This document shows positions 16,965 through 25,019 of a stretch of DNA of 26,236 nucleotides, in pieces. How positions within the stretch are numbered: position 1 is the first letter of the stretch; each line of letters opens with the position of its first letter. This DNA is from Moraxellaceae bacterium UBA2477 (GTDB lineage Bacteria; Pseudomonadota; Gammaproteobacteria; Pseudomonadales; Moraxellaceae), in assembly GCA_002342025.1 (NCBI GenBank), contig DDPD01000083.1, positions 1-26,236 of the forward strand, given 5' to 3'. The notes beneath the pieces were generated by a model, which worked only from the letters and a program-made list of their open reading frames with translations, ran no database searches and was not told the origin of the DNA. The translations under genes and the position numbers were made by a program.

Positions 16965-17777
16965 TTACCAGCGCACTTGCTCTAATTTCGTGAGCTCTCG
17001 GCCCAAGAAACGCCCGCCTACGGTCTGGAAGCGCAGCGGCACATCCGTCACTACATAGCGATATTCCGGCTGCTGACGTTGCGGGTTATGCATATCCATT
17101 TCAGTGAGCACGCGCGCCGTTTGCTCCGCAATGGTGATGGCCGAATCCACCAGCTTAATGCCAGGGCCTGCCACTTCCTGCAGCAAGGATTTAAGCAGCG
17201 GGTAATGGGTGCAGCCCAACACAAGGGCATCAATCGATTCAACAAAAACGGGCTTCAAATATTCTTTGGCTGTCAGGCGCGTGACCTCATGATCGAGCCA
17301 GCCCTCCTCCACCAGAGGCACAAACAGCGGGCAGGCCTGCGAGTAAACATGCAGGTCGGGGTTGAGCGCATGAATATTGCGCGCATAGGCATTGGAGTTG
17401 ATGGTGGTTGGCGTACCAATCACACCAATGCCCTTGCGACTGATGTCCACTGCTGCGCGCGCACCCGCATCGATGACATCCAGTACCGGCACGGGTGAGC
17501 GCTCGCGCACGGCATCGCCCGCGACGGCGGCCATGGTATTGCAGGCAATGATAAGCAGCTTGACGTCGCGCTCCAGAAGATAGTCTGCAATCTGCGTGGT
17601 GAAGCTACGAATGGTCTCCACCGACTTCACGCCATAGGGCACGCGTGCGGTATCGCCAAAGTAAATAATATCTTCGAAGGGCAGTCGCTCCATGAGCGCG
17701 CGCACCACGGTCAGGCCGCCAATACCGGAATCGAAAACACCAATCGGGGAACGGGAGGAGCGCTTGGGTGCGGACAT
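16965..17777 (-). CDS. murI: Glutamate racemase
   Basis: Cytoplasmic cofactor-independent enzyme that makes D-glutamate for peptidoglycan. The two catalytic cysteines are in ACNTMAA (Cys79) and GCTHYPLL (Cys189, with His191); the substrate loop is IGVFDSGIGGL (Asp16, Ser17), and PYG lies at 47-49. The 270 residues match the family. The reading frame stays open upstream through the terminator and into the tRNA gene, which is not coding. ATG at 17777, with AGGA 9 bases before it, gives the right N-terminus. Because a terminator stands between tRNA and murI, murI needs its own promoter or read-through. Confidence 0.95.
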   Translation of the reverse strand: MSAPKRSSRSPIGVFDSGIGGLTVVRALMERLPFEDIIYFGDTARVPYGVKSVETIRSFTTQIADYLLERDVKLLIIACNTMAAVAGDAVRERSPVPVLDVIDAGARAAVDISRKGIGVIGTPTTINSNAYARNIHALNPDLHVYSQACPLFVPLVEEGWLDHEVTRLTAKEYLKPVFVESIDALVLGCTHYPLLKSLLQEVAGPGIKLVDSAITIAEQTARVLTEMDMHNPQRQQPEYRYVVTDVPLRFQTVGGRFLGRELTKLEQVRW

Positions 17778-17835
17778 TGGAGCAAATCCTGTGGGCGTCA
17801 TCAGCATGATCGTTGTGACCAAACGCAGGATAGCA

Positions 17836-17861
17836 AAACGCCGACACAATGGTCGGCGTTT
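17836..17861 (-). terminator. Rho-independent terminator of tRNA-Gly
   Basis: A perfect 10-bp stem AAACGCCGAC / GTCGGCGTTT with a 6-base loop is followed on the minus strand by TTTTGC. It lies 9 bases past the tRNA 3' end and 59 bases before the murI ATG. Confidence 0.82.
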
Positions 17862-17869
17862 CGGATAAT

Positions 17870-17945
<76 letters not shown>

Positions 17946-17997
17946 TTACTGCTTTGGCAGCTGTCTCATTGGCAGTGAGCAAACAAGACAGGCGCGC

Positions 17998-18025
17998 ATT
18001 GTAGGTTGCCAACACCGCGTGTCAA
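17998..18025 (-). promoter_or_regulatory. Sigma-70 promoter of tRNA-Gly
   Basis: On the minus strand a consensus TTGACA (18025-18020) and TACAAT (18003-17998) are 16 bases apart, followed by the G/C-rich discriminator GCGCGCC. The start would be near 17991, leaving a 5' leader of about 45 bases before the tRNA. A GC-rich discriminator is typical of stable-RNA promoters under stringent control. Confidence 0.85.
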
Positions 18026-18080
18026 GCACAGCTCGCTGCTATGCGTGCTAACTGCACAAATTTACGCCAATGGTGCGCAC

Positions 18081-18644
18081 TTAATCGGCTTGTCGTAAGG
18101 AGGGCCAGGCGGCGGCCAAGTAAATACACATCGACCACAAGGTTAAAACCACCGACACATACAGCAGACCCCACGCCAAGCCCATGAGATGAGGTTCATT
18201 CCAAAGCAGGCCGGTAATCGCCACCATTTGTGCGGCGGTTTTCCATTTGCCAATTTGGCTTACAGCCACTTGTGCCCGATGGCCAATTTCCGCCATCCAT
18301 TCACGTAAGGCCGAGATGGTGATCTCACGCGAAATAATGACAATCGCGGGCACCACCATAAAAACGTGAGGGTTCCATTCCACTAACAAAATCAGTGCGG
18401 CCGCGACCATGAGTTTGTCGGCCACCGGATCCAGAAAACGGCCAAATGCCGAGCCTTGATTCCACATGCGGGCTAAATAGCCATCCAGCCAGTCGGTAAT
18501 CGCCGCAAACGCAAAAATAAACGCAACAATTTCATTGCGATAGGCGACTGGGGCATAGGCCACGATGAGCAAGACGGGGATCAGCGCCACTCGCGAGACA
18601 GTTAAAATATTGGGAATGTTCCACAGTGGACGTGCAGGCAACAC
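18081..18644 (-). CDS. pgsA: CDP-diacylglycerol--glycerol-3-phosphate 3-phosphatidyltransferase
   Basis: Inner-membrane enzyme that makes phosphatidylglycerol phosphate, the committed step to phosphatidylglycerol and cardiolipin. The CDP-alcohol phosphatidyltransferase signature is complete: Asp51, Asp54-Gly55, Ala58-Arg59, Gly68, Asp72 and Asp76. Hydrophobic helices lie near residues 15-33, 35-52, 78-107 and 125-175. At 187 residues it is the usual size (E. coli 182). The start is uncertain: GTG at 18644 lies only 3-4 bases after GAGGAG, and the next codon, TTG, has better spacing; the protein is nearly the same. It follows uvrC with 39 bases between, as in many gammaproteobacteria. Confidence 0.95.
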   Translation of the reverse strand: MLPARPLWNIPNILTVSRVALIPVLLIVAYAPVAYRNEIVAFIFAFAAITDWLDGYLARMWNQGSAFGRFLDPVADKLMVAAALILLVEWNPHVFMVVPAIVIISREITISALREWMAEIGHRAQVAVSQIGKWKTAAQMVAITGLLWNEPHLMGLAWGLLYVSVVLTLWSMCIYLAAAWPSLRQAD

Positions 18645-18652
18645 CGTCTCCT

Positions 18653-18678
18653 CGGGTAGTGAGTAAGCGACTATCCCG
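18653..18678 (-). repeat. Hairpin between uvrC and pgsA
   Basis: On the minus strand CGGGATAGT and ACTACCCG pair, with one bulged base, across a 9-base loop. The hairpin ends where the pgsA ribosome site begins. There is no T-run, so it is not a normal terminator; it could shield the ribosome site or be a processing site. Confidence 0.45.
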
Positions 18679-18683
18679 TAAGT

Positions 18684-20579
18684 TTAATGACTGTGCAAGG
18701 CAGCATAGATCGTCTGTGCCAAAGACTCGCTAATCCCAGCCACCTTGGCGATATCGCGTGCGCTCGCCCGCTGTACTTCCTGCAAGCCACCAAAATGCTG
18801 AATTAAGGCTTTTCGGCGAGCAGGCCCGACACCTTCAATACTTTCCAATGTTGACGTTTTACGCGCCTTATCTCGGCGCTGACGGTGGCCGGTAATGGCG
18901 AATCGATGGGCCTCGTCGCGAATTTGCTGAATCAGATGTAGCGCCGGCGAGTCGGCATTGAGCGATATCGTATCGCCATCAGGAAAGTGCAACGTCTCCA
19001 ATCCGGGTTTGCGCCCCTCCCCTTTGGCAATACCAATGAGTTGCACACCGCTGACACCCAAGCTAATACCTAAGGTGTCGAGCACCTCAATGGCCTGCGT
19101 GAGCTGGCCTTTGCCACCGTCAATAAAGAGAATATCTGGCAGGCTGCCCTCTCCCTTAACCAATCGACTGTAACGTCGAGTCAGTGCTTGGTGCATTGCG
19201 GCATAATCATCTCCGGGGGTGATGTTTTCGATATTAAAGCGACGGTAATCGCTCTTTTTCGGGCCTTGGCCATCAAATACTACGCAAGAAGCCACCGTTG
19301 CTTCGCCCATGGTGTGACTAATGTCAAAGCACTCCATGCGTGTGATCGGCGCTTCACGCTCTAGCAGCGATTGAAGCGCTGCAAAGCGTTTCGCGATGTG
19401 GCTGCGATTGGCCAAACCGGACATTAATCCAGCGTCGGCATTGCGCTGCGCCATCTCAACCCACGCCGCTCGTGCCTCGCGTACCCGTGACTTAATCTCC
19501 ACATCGCGGCCATATTGCATCCGGATGGCATCGGCCAAGACCTCAGCGCCGGGCAGCTCCACCGACGTGATGATCTCGCGCGGCAAATCGCGACCGCCCC
19601 CCTCCGACAAAGCCCCCTGCAAATAGAACGAAGGCAAAAATTCCTCGAGAATGTCGGCCGGTGCCGTTTCACCAAACACTGCGGGTTGATACGCCTTGGT
19701 ACCGAGCACGCGCCCCTCACGCACAAACAGGACCTGCACACACACGCCACCCGGCTGAGCTGCCACGGCAAAAACATCGACAGAGCCCACATCCTTAAGC
19801 ACGAATTGCTGCTCTTGCACCCGGCGCAGGGCGGTGAGCTGATCGCGATAGACCGCCGCCTGCTCAAAGGCCATCGCCTCCGACGCCATACTCATGCGCG
19901 CAATCAGGTCTTCGGTCACTTCTTCGTTGCGACCCTCGAGAAAACGCCGCGTGTTGGTAACATCACTGCGATAGTCTTCCGCACTGACATAGCCCACGCA
20001 GGGCGCACGACAGCGCTGGATTTGATATTGCAAACAGGGTCGATCGCGGTTGCGGAAGGTGCTGTCTTCGCACTGGCGCACTTGAAAAAGCTTTTGCAGC
20101 AAATTCAGGCTTTCTCTAACCGCCGTTGAACTGGGAAATGGCCCGAAATAACGGCCGGCTTGTGAGCGCGTGCCGCGATGAAATGCGATACGCGGCCACG
20201 TATCACCCTCGGAGATAAACAAATAGGGGTAGCTCTTGTCGTCCCGCAACAAGATGTTGTACGGCGGCTTCAGCGATTTAATCAGCGTTTGCTCAAGTAG
20301 CAAGGCTTCGGTTTCTGATGCCGTAATGGTCACTTCAAGATGATGTATGCGCGCAACCAAGGCCTGTGTTTTTGGACTTGAGACCTGCTTCAAAAAATAC
20401 GAGCTGACACGCGACTTCAGGCTCTTGGCTTTGCCGACATAGAGAACACCGCCATCCTCAGCCAGCATGCGATAAATGCCGGGCTGCACCGGCAGTGTTC
20501 GAATAATTTCTTTTAATTGCGTTAAACGAAAATCGTCATCGCCACTGGGGGGCAAAATAGCCGTTTGTGCCTCACTCAC
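18684..20579 (-). CDS. uvrC: UvrABC system protein C (excinuclease)
   Basis: Nuclease of nucleotide excision repair that cuts on both sides of a lesion marked by UvrAB. Order: GIY-YIG domain (GIY at 34-36, YVGKAK at 47-52, Arg57), a Cys-rich segment (RDRPCLQYQIQRCRAPCVG), the UvrB-binding UVR helix, the RNase H-like domain with CFDISHTMGE, FIDGGKGQL and RDEAHRFAI, and two helix-hairpin-helix motifs at the C-terminus (SIEGVGPARRKALIQHFGG and the last 30 residues). At 631 residues it is a little longer than E. coli UvrC (610) because of an extended N-terminus. GTG at 20579 overlaps the gacA stop as GTGA, so its translation is tied to gacA. Confidence 0.97.
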   Translation of the reverse strand: MSEAQTAILPPSGDDDFRLTQLKEIIRTLPVQPGIYRMLAEDGGVLYVGKAKSLKSRVSSYFLKQVSSPKTQALVARIHHLEVTITASETEALLLEQTLIKSLKPPYNILLRDDKSYPYLFISEGDTWPRIAFHRGTRSQAGRYFGPFPSSTAVRESLNLLQKLFQVRQCEDSTFRNRDRPCLQYQIQRCRAPCVGYVSAEDYRSDVTNTRRFLEGRNEEVTEDLIARMSMASEAMAFEQAAVYRDQLTALRRVQEQQFVLKDVGSVDVFAVAAQPGGVCVQVLFVREGRVLGTKAYQPAVFGETAPADILEEFLPSFYLQGALSEGGGRDLPREIITSVELPGAEVLADAIRMQYGRDVEIKSRVREARAAWVEMAQRNADAGLMSGLANRSHIAKRFAALQSLLEREAPITRMECFDISHTMGEATVASCVVFDGQGPKKSDYRRFNIENITPGDDYAAMHQALTRRYSRLVKGEGSLPDILFIDGGKGQLTQAIEVLDTLGISLGVSGVQLIGIAKGEGRKPGLETLHFPDGDTISLNADSPALHLIQQIRDEAHRFAITGHRQRRDKARKTSTLESIEGVGPARRKALIQHFGGLQEVQRASARDIAKVAGISESLAQTIYAALHSH

Positions 20580-21214
20580 AACATCACGCCAAATTGCAAC
20601 GCAAGACGCGCAAGAGCCATATCATTATCGACGCCTACTTTTTGTAATAAGCGGGTGCGATACGTACTAATAGTTTTGGGACTTAAGCACAACTGCTCAG
20701 CAATATCCTGGACACGCTTGCCACTGCTTAATGCGGACAAGACCTGCATTTCGCGCTCAGACAATTGATCGAAGGGATTATCTGCCTGATTCGGCAGATA
20801 CGGCTGTAGTGCCAATTGTTGTGCCAAATTCGGGCTGATATAGCGTTTACCAAGCGATGCACGGCGAATGGCCATCACCAACTCATCCAGCTCAGCACCC
20901 TTACTGATATATCCAGCAACACCGGCCTGTAATAGTCGCGCCGGCCACGGCCCCTCATCCGTCACACTTAACATCACAATACGAACATCAGAGGCCATTT
21001 TGAGTAAGCGTAACGCTGCCTCATGCCCGCCCATACCCGGCATATCTAAATCCAGCAGCAATACGTCCGGAGAATCTTCTTTTACGCGCTGTAAAGCTTC
21101 CTCACCGGAGGTTGCCAGCCAAAGAATTTCAATGCCGGGAACATCCGCCAATAAATGCGACAGACTGAGGCGAATGAGCGCATGATCATCAACCAAGGCG
21201 ACGCGAATGCTCAT
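20576..21214 (-). CDS. gacA: Response regulator of the GacA/UvrY type
   Basis: DNA-binding response regulator, the partner of GacS/BarA kinases, which turns on CsrA/RsmA-binding small RNAs. The receiver domain has the acidic pair Asp9-Asp10, phosphoacceptor Asp55 (LLLDLDMPG), Ser in MLSVTDE and Lys in YISKGAEL. The C-terminal LuxR-type helix-turn-helix begins at LSEREMQVL and includes CLSPKTISTYRTRL. The stretch RYISPNLAQQL is GacA-like, and linkage to uvrC is the family hallmark. At 212 residues it is standard. Some positions of the DNA-binding helix differ from Pseudomonas GacA, so the target site may have drifted. No sRNA gene with repeated GGA motifs was found nearby. Confidence 0.93.
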   Translation of the reverse strand: MSIRVALVDDHALIRLSLSHLLADVPGIEILWLATSGEEALQRVKEDSPDVLLLDLDMPGMGGHEAALRLLKMASDVRIVMLSVTDEGPWPARLLQAGVAGYISKGAELDELVMAIRRASLGKRYISPNLAQQLALQPYLPNQADNPFDQLSEREMQVLSALSSGKRVQDIAEQLCLSPKTISTYRTRLLQKVGVDNDMALARLALQFGVML

Positions 21215-21360
21215 ATTTTTCTCAATACCTAACAGGCCTTCACCACTAACACCAAGCTATCTTAACGACTCGCACATGTGTTAAAAATATATCACTCGCA
21301 ATTCGTCGTAATGGCCATGCCCTAAGAGGCCCTATGTCGTACTCTGCCGAGCAACTCATG

Positions 21361-21403
21361 GATAAGCTGCGGGCTTTTTTATGTCCCTACTTTTCAGCTT
21401 ATC
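21361..21403 (+). repeat. Long-loop inverted repeat in the leader of the PBP7-like gene
   Basis: GATAAGCTG and CAGCTTATC are perfect 9-base arms around a 25-base loop, ending 29 bases before the chosen ATG. The loop holds a GCGGGCTTTTTT stretch that looks like a terminator tail. It matches no riboswitch class that I recognise. It could also be part of a longer coding frame, since the frame is open here. Confidence 0.5.
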
Positions 21404-21432
21404 TAGTCATTATACGTAAAGGTTTTTCATCC

Positions 21433-22515
21433 ATGTTTTCAATCTCTTTGCGCCACGCCCTGCGTAGGTTTAATCGCTTTATTTTATCGCTATTACTGAC
21501 GGCGGCTGTCGCCATGCCGGTTGTAACCATCGCGCCAAACGCCGAAGCAGCCACACAGTCTCAAACCGCCATAGCAAAAAAAGCCGCCGCAAAAAAATTA
21601 GCTGCTAAACGTGCTGCCGCTAAGAAGCGATTGGCTGCGAAGAAAAAATCTTCTCGAAATAAGCAAGTGGCAAAAACAGCAGCCGTTGCCGCTGCCGCTT
21701 TGACTGCTGCCGAGCTGGCCGCACAAGAACGACGCCAAGCCCCGGCTGAAATTCACAATAGCGTGAATATTCCGCTCGATGTGCAGTCCCGTGCTGCGCT
21801 CATCGCCAATGCCAAAACAGGCGAAGTGCTCTATGGCAAAAATTACAATCAAACCATGCCGATTGCTTCAATCACCAAGCTAATGACCGCCATGGTGGTG
21901 CTGGATGCCGGGCTGGATATGAACGATCCTGTCACCATCACCAAAGACGATGTTGATACCCTGCGACATACCCACTCCCGACTTAGCATAGGCACTACCT
22001 TAACCCGTGCCGACATGATGCTGATTGCACTGATGGCCTCGGAAAATCGTGCGGCGGCTGCCCTTGCACGCAGCTATCCAGGTGGCACTAAAGCAGCCAT
22101 CACCGCGATGAACCGCAAAGCCGCTAAACTGGGCATGATGCACACACGCTTTTTTGATGGCACCGGCCTAAACGGCGACAACATCTCTACGCCAGGTGAC
22201 TTGGTCAAACTGGTACAGGCAGCCTATCGCTATGCCGATATTCGTGCTTTCTCGACTGCCCCCAAATATGAAGTGAATAGCCGCGGCCGACTCCTGCAAT
22301 ACAAAAACACCAATACGCTGGTGAAGGAGCCCGAATGGGATATTGGCGTATCGAAAACCGGCTTTATCAATGAGGCGGGTCGTTGTTTGGTCATGATGGC
22401 GCGTATTCATGACGTACCCGTAGTCATTGTGCTGATGGACTCTTGGGGCAAGTACACGCGCATTGGTGACGCCAATCGCGTCAAGCAATGGCTAGAGCGC
22501 GTCACAGGGGCTTAA
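21433..22515 (+). CDS. pbpG: D-alanyl-D-alanine endopeptidase (PBP7 family)
   Basis: Periplasmic serine peptidase of the S11 family that cuts DD-crosslinks of peptidoglycan. It has a basic start and hydrophobic core (residues 1-40), with likely signal cleavage after NAEA. A Lys/Ala-rich stretch (about 48-100) follows, then the catalytic domain with SITK (Ser146, Lys149), SEN (203-205) and KTG (308-310). The blocks ALMASENRAAAALARSYPGG and FINEAGRCLV closely resemble E. coli PBP7. The mature catalytic part is of normal size; the Lys/Ala stretch is extra. The frame is open back to 21334, but the ATG at 21433 gives a proper signal peptide. Its 3' end overlaps the ygjP 3' end on the other strand. 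Confidence 0.92.
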   Translation: MFSISLRHALRRFNRFILSLLLTAAVAMPVVTIAPNAEAATQSQTAIAKKAAAKKLAAKRAAAKKRLAAKKKSSRNKQVAKTAAVAAAALTAAELAAQERRQAPAEIHNSVNIPLDVQSRAALIANAKTGEVLYGKNYNQTMPIASITKLMTAMVVLDAGLDMNDPVTITKDDVDTLRHTHSRLSIGTTLTRADMMLIALMASENRAAAALARSYPGGTKAAITAMNRKAAKLGMMHTRFFDGTGLNGDNISTPGDLVKLVQAAYRYADIRAFSTAPKYEVNSRGRLLQYKNTNTLVKEPEWDIGVSKTGFINEAGRCLVMMARIHDVPVVIVLMDSWGKYTRIGDANRVKQWLERVTGA

Positions 22516-23110
22516 TACGCACCGCGAATGCCGTGAGCGCTTTTTTCTGCGACGGCCAGTCTGGATTCACATGGCTTTGCAATGCGTAAAATGCAGGGCC
22601 GTGATGAAACTCATGTAAATGACAAAGCTCGTGGTAAATCACATAGTCAATGCAGGCCAGCGGCATGTGCATGAGCAGCGTATTGAAGGTGATATCGCCT
22701 TTCAAAGAGCAACTACCCCAGCGAGAACGCATGCGTCTGAGCTTAATCTGGGTGGGTATCCATCGCGGGCCTAATGCCTTAGCGATAGCCATACAGCGGG
22801 CTGGCAACAGCTCCAGCGCTTGCTCTCGCTGCCATTGCTGCCATTGCAGTTCGCTGCGCATATGAAGCGGTAGCGCCTCGCCCAAATGCCACCACATGTC
22901 TTCGGCCACGTTTTCCGTTTCTTCGCAACGTCGCGCTGCAATTTCCGCTAAATGCTTGTTGATCCATGCCTGCCGACTTAATACAAACGCATGAATTTCC
23001 GTGGTGGGCATGCGTAAAGGCGCGCGCACCTGTACCAGGCCATCGCGACGAATTTGAATCGCCAAGGTGCGCCGAGCACTGCGAATCAAGGCGTATTCAG
23101 GGCAGCTCAT
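22502..23110 (-). CDS. ygjP: YgjP-like metallopeptidase domain protein
   Basis: Cytoplasmic protein of the YgjP/WLM-like (formerly DUF45) zinc metallopeptidase group, whose substrate is unknown. It carries the hallmark RWGSCSLKGDITFN (about 130-143) and the zinc motif HELCHLHEFHHGPAF (from His160, with Glu161 and His164), followed by HVNPDW. At 202 residues it is slightly longer than usual (about 170). There is no signal peptide. ATG at 23110 comes 2 bases after the recQ stop, so the two are almost certainly co-transcribed. The last 14 bases overlap the end of the convergent PBP7-like gene. Confidence 0.9.
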   Translation of the reverse strand: MSCPEYALIRSARRTLAIQIRRDGLVQVRAPLRMPTTEIHAFVLSRQAWINKHLAEIAARRCEETENVAEDMWWHLGEALPLHMRSELQWQQWQREQALELLPARCMAIAKALGPRWIPTQIKLRRMRSRWGSCSLKGDITFNTLLMHMPLACIDYVIYHELCHLHEFHHGPAFYALQSHVNPDWPSQKKALTAFAVRIKPL

Positions 23111-23112
23111 GG

Positions 23113-24954
23113 TTACACCATGGCATCAACGTGCTGCCGAATCACTGCAAGGAAGTCATCACCGTAGCGACTGAGCTTGCTGTCACCTATGCCTCCAATA
23201 AGGCGCATTTCATTCAGACTGAGGGGCATATGCTCGACCATGGCCATGAGCGTGCTGTCATGGAAAATCACATAGGGTGGCACACCTTGCGCTAGGGCTA
23301 ATTCACGGCGCAGGGCACGGAGTGCAAGCCACAAGGGTTGATCGGCCGCGTCTAAGGTTTGGCTAGCGCGGCTGGCGGTCGAACTGCGACGTTGCGCCGT
23401 GAGCGTGTCTTTATCTTGGCGCAAAGCCAAACTCACCTCGCCCTTCAGCAGAGGCCGACATTCGGGCGCAAGCCTTAAGGTGCCAAAGCCTTCCCCATCA
23501 ACCAGCAACAAGCCCTTTGCCAGGAGCTGTCGGAACAGGCTACGCCAACTTTTAAGGCTTAGATTTTGGCCTTGACCAAACACGGCGAGCTGCTCATGTT
23601 GATTCGCCAGAATGCGGTCGCTACGTTTCCCGACTAATACCTCCACCACATATTCCACGCCATAGCGCTGGCCGGTGCGATAAACCGCCGACAACGCCAT
23701 CCGTGCTGGCTCGGTGGCATCCCAAGTCGCTACCGGCTCAGCGCAAATATCGCAGTGGCCGCAAGGCTTGGGCATGTGCTCATCGAAGTAACGCAATAAG
23801 AGTTGGCGACGGCAATCCGTGGTCTCGCACAGTTGAAGCATGGCATCAATGCGTCGGCGCTCATGACGCTTGTGCTCTTCACTACCTTCCGATTGCGCCA
23901 GCATTTGTTGATGCTTAATCACATCCTGCAAGCCGTAGAACAGGCAGACTGTTGAGGCCAAACCATCGCGACCCGCACGACCGGTTTCCTGATAGTAGGC
24001 CTCCAAACTTTTCGGCAAATCCAAGTGCGCCACAAAGCGTACATTGGGCTTGTCGATGCCCATGCCGAAGGCAATGGTAGCCACCACAATCACCCCTTCT
24101 TCGCTCAGGAATTTGGTCTGGTTGGCTTCACGCTCGTGGGCCGGTAAACCGGCGTGATAAACCACCGCCGGAAAGCCGCGCGCCTGCAACGCCTCGGCGA
24201 CTTTTTCGGTCTTCGCGCGTGAAAGGCAATAGACAATCCCGGCATCCGAAGGGTGTTCACGCTGAATAAAATCGGTGAGCTGCTCTAGAGCATTTAGGCG
24301 CGGCAGGATGCGATAAAAAATATTGGGACGATCAAAGCTGCTGAGATAGACCTCAGCGTTTTCCAGTCGTAAGAGACGCTTAATATCGGCGCGCGTTCGC
24401 AGATCAGCTGTTGCGGTCAAAGCCAGTCGAGGCACTTGCGGGAACTGCTCAGCCAGCACAGACAGGCCCAGATAGTCGGCGCGGAAATCATGCCCCCATT
24501 GCGATACACAGTGGGCTTCGTCAATGGCAAATAATGAGATAGGTGTGCGCTGCAAAATATCTAGCGTACGCGCGGTCACCAAGCGCTCGGGGGCCATATA
24601 GAGCAAGTCGAGACTGCCATCGAGCAACTGCGACTCAATGGCTCTGGCCTCATAAGCGTCCAGTGAACTGCTCAGATACGCTGCGCGAACGCCCAGCTGC
24701 AATAGCGTCGCGACCTGATCCTGCATCAGCGAAATGAGGGGTGAAATAACAATGGCCGTGCCTGGGCGCATTAACGCCGGCACCTGATAGCACAACGACT
24801 TACCGCCGCCGGTCGGCATGAGCACCAACGCATCCTCGCCGCTAGCCACTCGCGTCACAATGTCGGCTTGCTGGCTACGGAAGTCGTCATAGCCCCAAAC
24901 ATGCTGCAAGACCTCGCGAGCCTGAGCCAGCAAATCACTTTGCAGGGACTTCAT
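23113..24954 (-). CDS. recQ: ATP-dependent DNA helicase RecQ
   Basis: 3'-5' helicase that acts in RecF-pathway recombination and replication-fork repair. Two helicase domains carry MPTGGGKS (46-53), IDEAHCVSQWGHDFR (from 144; DEAH 145-148), LTATA and the motif VI region ETGRAGRDG. The zinc-binding site uses Cys381, Cys398, Cys401 and Cys404. The RQC winged helix and a C-terminal HRDC domain (about 525-605) follow. The 613 residues match E. coli RecQ (about 609). ATG at 24954 is chosen, with GAGG 8 bases before it; the frame runs 7 codons further. It is divergent from the UPF0149 gene with 65 bases between. Confidence 0.97.
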   Translation of the reverse strand: MKSLQSDLLAQAREVLQHVWGYDDFRSQQADIVTRVASGEDALVLMPTGGGKSLCYQVPALMRPGTAIVISPLISLMQDQVATLLQLGVRAAYLSSSLDAYEARAIESQLLDGSLDLLYMAPERLVTARTLDILQRTPISLFAIDEAHCVSQWGHDFRADYLGLSVLAEQFPQVPRLALTATADLRTRADIKRLLRLENAEVYLSSFDRPNIFYRILPRLNALEQLTDFIQREHPSDAGIVYCLSRAKTEKVAEALQARGFPAVVYHAGLPAHEREANQTKFLSEEGVIVVATIAFGMGIDKPNVRFVAHLDLPKSLEAYYQETGRAGRDGLASTVCLFYGLQDVIKHQQMLAQSEGSEEHKRHERRRIDAMLQLCETTDCRRQLLLRYFDEHMPKPCGHCDICAEPVATWDATEPARMALSAVYRTGQRYGVEYVVEVLVGKRSDRILANQHEQLAVFGQGQNLSLKSWRSLFRQLLAKGLLLVDGEGFGTLRLAPECRPLLKGEVSLALRQDKDTLTAQRRSSTASRASQTLDAADQPLWLALRALRRELALAQGVPPYVIFHDSTLMAMVEHMPLSLNEMRLIGGIGDSKLSRYGDDFLAVIRQHVDAMV

Positions 24955-24988
24955 GCAGGAAACCTCACATTCCATTGCGCTACCGCAC

Positions 24989-24994
24989 TACAAT
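24989..24994 (+). promoter_or_regulatory. Possible -10 element of the UPF0149 gene
   Basis: TACAAT matches the -10 consensus at five of six positions, 25 bases before the ATG. The -35 at normal spacing (near TCACAT) is weak, so the promoter is tentative. Confidence 0.35.
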
Positions 24995-25019
24995 CAGCCT
25001 CATAGTCCTGGAGAACATC

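Noticed and set aside
19515..20129. 204-residue plus-strand frame
   Set aside because: It is antisense to the conserved middle of uvrC and has no recognisable motif.
21273..21280. CACATGTG palindrome in the gap between gacA and the PBP7-like gene
   Set aside because: An 8-base palindrome alone is expected by chance at this scale, and no promoter could be placed beside it with confidence.
22537..22548. T-run GCGCTTTTTTC after the PBP7-like gene as a terminator
   Set aside because: No convincing stem precedes it, and it falls inside the ygjP coding sequence.
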